The notes under the pieces were generated by a model. The model searched no databases. It saw nothing but the letters and a program-made list of their open reading frames with translations, and was not told the origin of the DNA. A stretch of 64,000 nt of DNA from Limonium bicolor (taxonomy: Eukaryota; Streptophyta; Magnoliopsida; Caryophyllales; Plumbaginaceae). The first letter of the stretch is position 1. Each line of letters opens with the position of its first letter. The DNA is taken from NCBI GenBank assembly GCA_023374045.1, contig CM041778.1:401634438-401698437 (forward strand). The letters run 5' to 3'. A program made the translations under genes and the position numbers. Positions 55,702-64,000 of the stretch are shown here, one piece after another.

Positions 55702-56929
55702 CCCCAGGATCGATCTAAACAAAAGCGTTCTAGCCAAAGACGTTAAAGAAGGGCAGCTTTCCGGGAGGCAACCCGGACGAACTTATCTTTTATATGTTTA
55801 TGCGTTTTAATTCTCAGGTTCCCTTTGAATTTTATTTTTGCTAACTCTTAAACCCCGTTTATAGTATGGTGCTTCTAGTGTCTTATGCAGGTGCAAACCA
55901 TGTCTACACCGCAACCAAGCTACGCTACTTGAGGCTGAAGCTCAAGTGTGGGGAAGTTCAATACACGCTATCAAAAATAATATCAGGGAGTACCAGTTTC
56001 TTTAATTATGCTTTAATTAATAATAAAACTGCAGAGGAGCGTTATGTGCTTAAATGAATATTCGTGAGCTTCGTGTTCTCTCTATTTATCTACTTACCGA
56101 AGGCCTTCTGAACCTTCCCTTGTTTTTCTGGTGAACAATGAGGACGTTGTTCAATTTAAGTGTGGGGGAGTGTGCCCTTTTCGGTGACATTTTATGCAAA
56201 ATGCTTAATCTCTCTGCTATCTTGCGTTTGTCCAAAATTTAATATCATGAACCCTTTTATGTGGGTTGTTCTCTTTAGGAATAAATATTGTTATGAATTG
56301 TGGGATAAATGGTACAAAAATGTACAAAAATTTTAAATTTGATTACTTTGAGGAGCATTTTTTATGCGGTGTGACCAAATGATCTGCAATGGTTGGATTT
56401 TTATTGCTCAGGGGTTCTTTCTGTCTTCTTTCTTAGGGATTGCTAAGGGGTGCTTCTCTGTCAAAAAAAAAGAAAAGAAAATATATAATAAATAAGGGAC
56501 TTACGAGACACCATTGGTAACCAACAAGAGAGTTGAGTGTTCTTAAATACAAAGGCTTGATGCCTACATTATTATCTTCTATCTCTTATGCAAAAGTGAA
56601 ACAAAATGCATAAATCTATTTTTCCTTTTGTTTTCTCCTCAATACCCATTCTTGAGAGAAGTTGGCCATGGTAAAGTTCTCAAAGTCACCTTAAATCAAG
56701 AAGCATTGAAGTACTCCGGATCATACCCGAAACTCTAATTTTTTTTTTGCCCTGAGTACACCTATGCCACCAGTAGGTGATGGATCACACCCTCTAAAAA
56801 GTTTAAAGATCATGTACTATTGACTTCTTTATCCTACCCTTCATAATAGTATTTGTTAATATGAGCATTCCCTACTTGCTTGGGTACATGGTTTTGCTTG
56901 AGGACAAGCAAAAAGATAAGTGGGGGGTG
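55702..56929 (+). repeat. Athila-like 3' interior, copy 2
   Basis: Collinear with 52869-54119 but with many single-base losses in short runs. It ends in TGGGGGGTG before LTR3. The inner purine motifs are retained. No coding sequence. Confidence 0.9.
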
Positions 56930-58507
56930 TGATAAGTGTCCAAATGAGCATGTTATTTAGGTGTATTTCATGTAATATTAGCACTTTTCTTGCTCATTTC
57001 TCCACTTCGGTTAGTTTTCCTCTAGTTTATGTTTTATTGTTTATCTCACAAAATTATTGGTTTAACATGAGGAAAACCAAGCCGGGAGTGAAGTAGACAA
57101 AGAGACGAACACGTAGGCGCAGACGGCTCAGAAAACGGAGCCCAAACGAAGAATCTAGAGCTAGTAGAAGAATAAGCTTGTACATCGACCCGTACATCGC
57201 GATATCAGGCGGACGTCTCACGTGCAACCGCCTGGCGGACAAGACACAAGCAACCGCCACTTATTGGGCGGTACACGAGGCGGACGTCTCACACTCAACC
57301 GCCTCCCTTAGAGGCGGACACCACACATAGAACCGCCACTTAATGGGCGGTTGTCCAGGCGGACAAACAAGAGGAGACCGCCACTTAATGGGCGGTTGTC
57401 CAGGCGGACGTGAAGAACCAAACCGCCACTTATTGGGCGGTTATGCAGGCGGACTCAAGGCTGATTACAGTCGCGACCAGTTTCTTCTTCGCGCAGTCGT
57501 CGTCTTCAACTTGATTCCGTTATCTATCTACTCCCGCACCGCCTACCATAAATCTCTCACGCATCCAGCTCTCTGTCCCCTGCAATCAATGAACTAAATC
57601 AATGAGAGCAATCAATGCTCAATCACGTACGGATCTGCCTCTGCTAATTCTCTATATAAACCCAGCACCAATACTGCAAAAACACACCACACACGACGGG
57701 AGTCTGAAGAATTCGTTCACCACATCATCCATTCGCTTCCATTTAATTCTCTCCCGTAACACCACATCAGTCCACACTCACGCAGTAAAAAAAGAAATAG
57801 AAGAACAGCAGTGAGAGGAGAGCAGACCAGTTCTTCCTCTGAATTAATGTCAAAATCTATCTGTGTAATCTTCTTATCTCCGTTAATGTCTGAGTAATTT
57901 TCTTTTGTATCCTAGGATGGGGGTTTGATTTCTAATATTACGTAAATTAATATTTATCACCTGTTTCTCTCATTTAACTTGTTTAATTCCTTTCAACTAA
58001 TATTGCTAAATGTTTTGCGCGACAAACGACTACATTTATTTGGTAACTATCAACATATGATTTTGAGATAGTCTAGGTACCACAAAGGAATTAATCTTGA
58101 TATTTACACTCCGGACTGAGCAGGAAAATATTAAGGCTTTTATTAAGAGTTCGTAACTGACAATTATTAACTCTAATAAGCAATAAATAATTGAAACAAG
58201 GTTATAAATATGTTTAAGTAATTTAGGAAATTTCCCCCGCTATCCTAGGATACATTTTTCCATCCATCATAATTCACATTTTTACTGTTTTTTATTATTT
58301 CTGTATTAATCCAACAACAAATCAAGCTTGCCTCCGGCTAAACCCCTTTTACAGTTTTTAGGTAACTACCAAGACTAGGGTAATTGAACAATCTCCCTGT
58401 GGATACGACACTTGTTATACTAACTACGACCGGGAATTGTTTGCAGCCCGACGTTTATAATTTGAGTTTTTAATTTCCTTTCTTTAATTTTACACCAGTT
58501 TAACCAC
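56930..58507 (+). repeat. Athila-like LTR 3 (3' end truncated)
   Basis: TGATAAGTGTCC to TAACCAC, with the same truncation and the same junction into 3' interior as LTR2. Confidence 0.93.
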
Positions 58508-59701
58508 CCCCCAGGATCGATCTAACACAAAAGCGTCTAGCCAAAGACGTTAAAGAAGGGCAGCTTTCCGGGAGGCAACCCGGACGAACTTATCTTTTAT
58601 ATGCTTTTATGCTGTTTTAATTCTCAGGTTCCCTTTGAATTTTATTTTTGCTAACTCTTAACCCCGTTTATAGTATGGTTGCTTCTAGTGTCTTATGCAG
58701 GTGCAACTTCATGTCTACACCGCAACCAAGCTACGCTACTTGAGGCTGAAGCTCAAGTGTGGGGGAAGTTCAATACACGCTAGCAAAATAATCAGGGGAG
58801 TACCAGTTTCTTTAACCTTGCTTTTATTTAAATAAAATCTGCAGAGGAGAGTTTATGTGCTTAAATGAATATTCGTGAGCTTCGTGTCTACTTACCGAAA
58901 AGGCCTTCTGAAACCTTCCCTTGTTTTTCTGGTGAACAATGAGGACGTTGTTCAATTTAAGTGTGGGGGAGTGTGCCCTTTTCGGTGACATTTTGTGCTT
59001 AAATGTTTAATCTCTTCCTTATCATGCGTTTGTCCAATTCAAATATTATGGACCCTTTTATGTAGGTTGTTCTCTTTAAGAATAAATATTGTTATGAATT
59101 GTAGGATAAATGGTAGAAATTTTAAATTTTTGATTACTTTTGAGGAGCATTTTATATGCGGTGTGACCAAATAATCTGCAAATGGGTGGATTTTATTGCT
59201 CAGGGTTTCTTTCTGTCTTCTCTCTTAGGGATTGCTAAGGGATGCTTCTCTGTTTAAAAAAAAAAGAAAAGAATACAAAAAAAATATAAGGGACCTGTGA
59301 GACACCATTGGTAACCAACAAAGGAGAGTGAGTGTTCTTAATACAAAGGCGTTATGCCTACATTTTCATCTCTTATGCAAAAGTGAAACAAATGCATAAA
59401 TCTATTTTCCTTTTGTTTTCTCCTCAATGCCCAATCTTGAGAGAAGTTGGCCTTGGTAAAAGTTCTCAGTCACCTAAAAGAAACATTGAAGTACCTTGGA
59501 TCATACCCCGAAACTCTATATTTTATTTTTACCCTGAGCACACCTATGCCACCAGCAGTTAATTTTTCACACTCCTCAATAAGTTAAAAAAGATCATGTT
59601 TATCCTACCCTTCATAATAATATTTGTTAGTATTGAGCATTCCCTACTACTTGGGTACGTGATTTTGCTTGAGGACAAGCAAAAAGATAAGTGTGGGGGT
59701 G
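58508..59701 (+). repeat. Athila-like 3' interior, copy 3 (mosaic)
   Basis: From 58508 to about 58985 it is close to copy 1. From about 58990 to 59700 it is clearly more diverged, with substitutions and indels in every line, while LTR4 after it is again close to the other LTRs. It ends AAGTGTGGGGGTG before LTR4. Confidence 0.88.
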
Positions 59702-61303
59702 TGATAAGTGTCCAAATGAGCATGTTATTTAGGTGTATTTCATGTATAATATTAGCACTTTTCTTGCTCATTTCTCCACTTCGGTTAGTTTTCCTCTAGT
59801 TTATGTTTTATTGTTTATCTCACAAAATTATTGGTTTAACATGAGGAAAACCAAGCCGGGAGTGAAGTAGACAGAGAGACGAACGCGTAGGCGCAGATGG
59901 CTCAGAAAACGGAGCCCAAACGAAGAATCTAGAGCTAGTAGAAGAATAAGCTTGTACATCGACCCGTACATCGCGATATCAGGCGGACGTCTCACGTGCA
60001 ACCGCCTGGCGGACAAGACACAAGCAACCGCCACTTATTGGCGGTACACGAGGCGGACGTCTCACACTCAACCGCCTCCCTTAGAGGCGGACACCACACA
60101 TAGAACCGCCACTTAATGGGCGGTTGTCCAGGCGGACAAACAAGAGGAGACCGCCACTTAATGGGCGGTTGTCCAGGCGGACGTGAAGAACCAAACCGCC
60201 ACTTATTGGGCGGTTATGCAGGCGACTCAAGGCTGATTACAGTCGCGACCAGTTTCTTCTTCTCGCGCAGTCGTCGTCTTCAACTTGATTCCGTTATCTA
60301 TCTACTCCCGCACCGCCTACCATAAATCTCTCACGCATCCAGCTCTCTGTCCCCTGCAATCAATGAACTAAATCAATGAGAGCAATCAATGCTCAATCAC
60401 GTACGGATCTGCCTCTGCTAATTCTCTATATAAACCCAGCACTAATACTGCAAAAACAGAACACACACGACGGGAGTCTGAAGAATTCGTTCACCACACT
60501 CATCCATTCGCTTCCATTTAATTCTCTCCCGTAACACCACATCAGTCCACACTCACGCAGTAACAAAAGAAATAGAAGAACAGCAGTGAGAGGGAGCAGA
60601 CCAGTTCTTCCTCTGAATTAATGTCAAAATCTATCTGTGTAATCTTCTTATCTCCGTTAATGTCTGAGTAATTTTCTTTTGTATCCTAGGATGGGGGTTT
60701 GATTTCTAATATTACGTAAATTAATATTTATCACTGTTTCTCTCATTTAACTTGTTTTAATTCCTTTCAACTAATATTGCTAAATGTTTTGCGCGACAAA
60801 CGACTACATTTATTTGGTAACTATCAACATATGATTTGAGATAGTCTAGGTACCACAAAGGAATTAATCTTGATATTTACACTCCGGACTGAGCAGGAAA
60901 ATATTAAGGCTTTTATTAAGAGTTCGTAACTGACAATTATTAACTCTAATAGGCAATAAATAATTGAAACAAGGTTATAAATATGTTTAAGTAATTTAGG
61001 AAATTCCCCCGCTATCCTAGGATACATTTTTCCATCCACATCACTTAATTCACATTTTACTGTTTTTACTATTTCTGTATTAATCCAACAACAAATCAAG
61101 CTTGCCTCCGGCTAAACCCCTTTTTACAGTTTTTTAGGTAACTACCAAGACTAGGGTAATTGAACAATCTCCCTGTGGATACGACACTTGTTATACTAAC
61201 TACGACCGGGAATTGTTTGCAGCCCGACGTTTATAATTTGAGTTTTTAATTTCCTTTCTTTTAATTTTACACCAGTTTAACCACTCAAAAATAACCTTCT
61301 GCA
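59702..61303 (+). repeat. Athila-like LTR 4 (complete, 1602 bp)
   Basis: TGATAAGTGTCC...CCTTCTGCA. It has the full 3' end missing from LTR2 and LTR3, followed by the TSD ATAGA (61304-61308). Confidence 0.93.
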
Positions 61304-61836
61304 ATAGACATCTTCTCTGTCATCTTTAAAGCATCAAGCTCAAGTCTTTTCCTTGTTTTGACATGTTCAGGGTAATATTTGGATCGGAGGAGGGCTGTGA
61401 AGGACTCCCAGTCGAAGGTGGGGTCATCGGCATGCTCGTTCTTGATTAATTTCCACCAATCCATGGTTGCATCCTTAAGGTAGTAAGCCGCTACTCTAAC
61501 TCGAACTCCAGCAGGAGCTTCGAGGGTTTCAAATGTCGTCTCCATCTCGGAGATGTAGGCTTCCAACTTAGCCGGATCACTCTCGCCTCGGAAACATGGA
61601 GGTCGGAGTTCCGCTACTGCTTTTACCCAGTTTGCTTCTCTGGGTGGAGGGGGAGGGATTGGTCCCGCTTGTGTTTGTTGGTTTTGTTGTGTTTGCTGCA
61701 TAGCTGTGATTACTTGGGGTAGCATTTGTGCTACCATGGCGGCGACGATCTCTGCTATCGTCTGCGCGCCTGGTCCATCAGAAGTCTTGCCCCTAGGTCG
61801 GCCTCGACCTCGTCCTGACATCTGAACATTTAACAT
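61304..61836 (-). pseudogene. Element A gag, N-terminal part
   Basis: The minus-strand frame starts at an ATG at 61834-61836 (MLNVQ) or at the next ATG at 61819-61821 (MSGRGRGRPRG, basic N-terminus). It has a Gln/Pro-rich linker, then the retrotransposon gag domain (CFRGESDPAKLEAYISEME...YYLKDATMDWW...SKYYPEHVKTRKRLEL). It breaks at KMTEKMSI, where the Athila-like array is inserted, and resumes at 47940. Gag would form the particle. The first ATG overlaps the AACAT duplicated by the solo LTR on its upstream side. Confidence 0.92.
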
Positions 61837-63634
61837 TGCAGAATGGATTTATCGTGAGTGATTTAGAAGGGTGGTTGTTAAAAGAAAGAAATTAATACTC
61901 AAATATCCGTCGGGCTGCAAATTTAAAACCCGGTCGTAGTAGTGTAGAAGACTGAAGCGGCCGGGGTCAAACCGTGGGACTTATAGCGAGCTAAAGTAGT
62001 ACCTAAGCTTGTCACAAAAGGGGGGAAGTTAATTGACTTGTTTTTTAGAGAATTAAAAGAGCAGATTAAATTACTGAGTGCAGATGAATTAAATGGAACT
62101 CCGGGTTCAGGTTTTATATAATCTGATTGATTATGCTATCTCTTCCGGTTTAATAAATTAGTTTGGCAAAATTCCTGTTTTTATCCTAAGGACTAAGTCA
62201 TAGACCCTTAAGAACTCGTTTACCAGAAAATGCTCGGTCTAATCAAGGTTCGAGCAGTACTATGTAAACGGACGTTAAATTCGAGGAATTATAATTGCAT
62301 CTATAAATACTAACTTATTAAATCATAATAAGTTTTCTCCAGATTTACGGCTTAAATAACCTGTCTATTTATCACCTGGTCTGATCAAAATAGACTTAGG
62401 AAAACATTTTAATAAATTCATGTAATTTATTAAAATGGTGAGAGAAAGCCTTTAAGCGTAACAAACTGTATTTATTAAAACCGGTAAAAATATTGATTAC
62501 ATAATTAAACAAACCATAATTAAAAACCTTGCCCGGAGCAAATCCTCCTTAGCCAGACATATTAACTGGTAATAAATCTGACAGAGGTTGGACGTAATAA
62601 CAGCACGGAGACGTGATTAGTGAATGGAGAAATGGAGAGGTCGAAGAGTGAAACATGTACGTAGGTTAATATAAGTGAAGTGGGTGAATTTGAGAATTTA
62701 GAGAACTGGGGTATGAGATGTACGTGAGTGTTAATGGAAGAGAATGAATGAGGTGAGAATGAGTGATTTTCTGGTTTTCTCCGTGCACTCGTATAAGGCT
62801 GTAGGGAATGGGTATTTATAGAAGAAAATGAAGAGTAGCCTTCCGTAGATATTTGCAGTTGATTGCCCACTTGAGTGCTTCATTGATTGAAGCATTGATT
62901 GCTTTATTCATTTGCAGGGGACAGTGGCGAAAGGGGACAGTGGCGAAATGCGGGAGCGATTTAAGGTAGGCAGTGGTCGGAGTAGATAGATAAGGTGAGG
63001 AAGACGACTGCGCGAAGAAGAAAACTAGTCCGGCGTCCATTTTAGTCTTGACCGCGTCTAAGACCGCCTCGCGGTTTGGTGTGTGGTGTCCGCCCGATAA
63101 GTGGCGGTACTGGTAGTGGTGTCCGCGTGGTAACGGGGCGGACAAGACTGAAGCGTCCGCTAGCGGTCAGGTTAGTGGTGTCCGCCTGATAAGTGGCGGA
63201 CAAGAGTGAGGCGTCCGCCTCCCTATTGGGCGGTTGAGCATGTGGTGTCCGCGAGTTAAGTGGCGGACAGGGGGGCGGTTGTGATGGAGTAGTCCGCCAG
63301 GCGGTTGTTCATGAGAAGACCGCCCGTTAATGGGCGGTAGCGTGGTGGAGGAGTCCGCCACTTAGTAGGCGGTTGCAATCTTGACGTGGCCTATTTTCCT
63401 TTGGCTCTACATTCGTTTGTACTCTGTTTTCTGAGCCGTTTGCGTCTATGCGTTCGTTTCTTCGACTACTTCACTCCCGGCTTGGTTTTCCTCATGTTAA
63501 ACCAATAATTTTGTGAGATAAACAATAAAACATAAACTAGAGGAAAACTAACTGAAGTGGAGAAATGAGCAAGAAAAGTGCTAATATTATACATGAAATA
63601 CACCTATAAAACATGCTCATTTTGACACTTATCA
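61837..63634 (-). mobile_element. Solo LTR, Athila-like family, just upstream of element A gag
   Basis: 1798 bp. On the plus strand it begins TGCAGAATGG and ends CACTTATCA, so on the minus strand it matches the ends of the array LTRs; the first ~230 bp in that reading are closely similar and the middle is diverged. An exact duplication AACAT flanks it (61832-61836 and 63635-63639). A TATA-like CTATAAATACCC lies on the minus strand at about 62811-62822, and a hairpin minisatellite at 63056-63372. No gene is visible. Confidence 0.92.
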
Positions 63635-63833
63635 AACATCTACAGTAGGCTTGTAACATATGACCAATGGGTCTTGGAATTTAAGCAAGGTATCGTCCAT
63701 CAGAACGTCAAGGGTATCCGTTGTTAACAACGGTAATTCTTAGTTAGGTTTCTAAGTATCCGTCTTAGAACGGTTGAAATCCTAACTCGGTAATCCCTAT
63801 GCTCGGTAACTTAGGTCATCAGAGCGTAACTAC
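63635..63833 (-). other. 5' leader of element A
   Basis: Non-coding stretch between the PBS and the gag start, displaced from gag by the solo LTR. No feature beyond several 'gtaac/ggttac' words. Confidence 0.7.
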
Positions 63834-63845
63834 GCTCTGATACCA
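63834..63845 (-). other. Primer-binding site, initiator tRNA-Met (element A)
   Basis: The minus strand reads TGGTATCAGAGC, five bases inside the 5' LTR that starts at 63851. Confidence 0.93.
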
Positions 63846-63850
63846 CTTTT

Positions 63851-64000
63851 TGTAACACCCCTACCGCTAATCCTTTACTTACCATCCAATCATACAGTTA
63901 GCTAGGCTTACACTACTTACAGTCACGGTCTGATGTCTAAATATACCGAGCTACTACATTACATACCAAATACAAAAATCATATACTTACATTGCTAGAT
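63851..64000 (-). repeat. 5' LTR of element A (start only)
   Basis: TGTAACACCCCTACCGC on the plus strand, matching 12841 onward. It lacks the 73 bp found at 12881-12953 of the other LTR; the break is at a CAT shared by both sides. It continues beyond the window. Confidence 0.92.

Larger units (their letters stand above)
47942..61303 (+). mobile_element. Athila-like gypsy element expanded into a four-LTR array
   Basis: The order is LTR1 (47942-49545), PBS, leader, gag-protease (50124-52886), 3' interior copy 1 (52887-54119), LTR2 (54120-55701), interior copy 2 (55702-56929), LTR3 (56930-58507), interior copy 3 (58508-59701), LTR4 (59702-61303). One TSD, ATAGA, bounds the whole array. LTR2 and LTR3 lack their last ~25 bp and pass, at TAACCAC, straight into sequence that in copy 1 follows the end of gag. 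RT, RNase H and integrase are absent, so the element is non-autonomous. PBS type, gag/protease style and the GTGTGGGGG-rich 3' interior indicate the Athila/Calypso lineage. Confidence 0.93.
12841..64000 (-). mobile_element. Ty3/gypsy chromodomain retrotransposon 'element A' (Tekay/Del-like), heavily nested
   Basis: The minus strand reads, from right to left: 5' LTR (63851 onward, cut by the window edge), tRNA-Met PBS, gag, an AlkB frame, protease, RT, RNase H, integrase, chromodomain, PPT and 3' LTR (12841-16692). The order of domains and the chromodomain after integrase place it among plant chromoviruses, most like Tekay/Del. Insertions marked by exact duplications break RNase H, gag and the pre-gag leader, and a hAT breaks AlkB. 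Removing them leaves about 6.5 kb of interior. Several stop codons in gag, RT, RNase H and integrase show it is dead. It inserted into the CACTA element; the left flank is CTTAC (12836-12840). Confidence 0.92.

Overview
The window is nuclear DNA of a flowering plant and consists almost entirely of nested transposable elements. Evidence for a plant is the set of plant-type LTR retrotransposon lineages (chromodomain Ty3/gypsy, Athila-like Ty3/gypsy, a gag-only Copia derivative, a large non-coding LARD-type element), Ac-like hAT and CACTA DNA transposons, plant-type primer-binding sites (initiator tRNA-Met, and the tRNA-Asp type used by Athila/Calypso) and a plant-like AlkB open reading frame. 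I see no intact host gene, rRNA, tRNA or CRISPR array. The species cannot be named from this.

Layout, left part (1-12840): a decayed LTR remnant (1-1185), then a ~690-bp tandem duplication carrying a LINE-type RNase H fragment (copy A 1766-2456; copy B 2457-2668 plus 8588-9065). Copy B is split by an Ac-like hAT element (2669-8579, 17-bp TIRs, 8-bp TSD CTCTCTAG), and copy A preserves the pre-insertion site. Inside the hAT sit a young gag-only Copia element (2742-6042, two 598-bp LTRs) and an Athila-family solo LTR (6913-8553, TSD CCAAA). Further right are a degenerate minisatellite, a second hAT-like element (about 9713-10665), a foldback-like element built of TATACCCC repeats (about 11005-12318) and a CACTA end (12321-12840).

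Right part (12841 to beyond 64000): one chromodomain Ty3/gypsy element on the minus strand ('element A'), with its 3' LTR at 12841-16692 and the start of its 5' LTR at 63851. Its internal region is broken by nested insertions, each placed here by exact target-site duplications: a LARD-type element on the plus strand (18688-42903, TSD GTCGT) inside RNase H; an Athila-like array (47942-61303, TSD ATAGA) inside gag; and an Athila-family solo LTR (61837-63634, TSD AACAT) just before gag. The 3' LTR of the LARD itself contains a 5.7-kb minus-strand solo LTR (30824-36485, TSD ACAAG) and a plus-strand solo LTR of the element A family (37235-41808, TSD CATTG). Element A is therefore nested within itself two levels down.

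Two features stand out. First, between the gag and pol remnants of element A, in the same orientation, lies a ~252-codon AlkB-type Fe(II)/2-oxoglutarate dioxygenase reading frame with every catalytic residue present. It is broken only by one in-frame TGA and by a 1.3-kb hAT insertion (45555-46857, TSD TATGTGGT). This looks like a nucleic-acid demethylase captured by, or inserted into, a gypsy retrotransposon. Second, the Athila-like element is an array of four LTRs and three copies of its 3' internal region within a single TSD. Two inner junctions share the same 7-bp microhomology (TAACCAC) between the LTR end and the gag end. A third theme is that the LTRs of three different families carry tandem arrays of short hairpin-forming inverted repeats.
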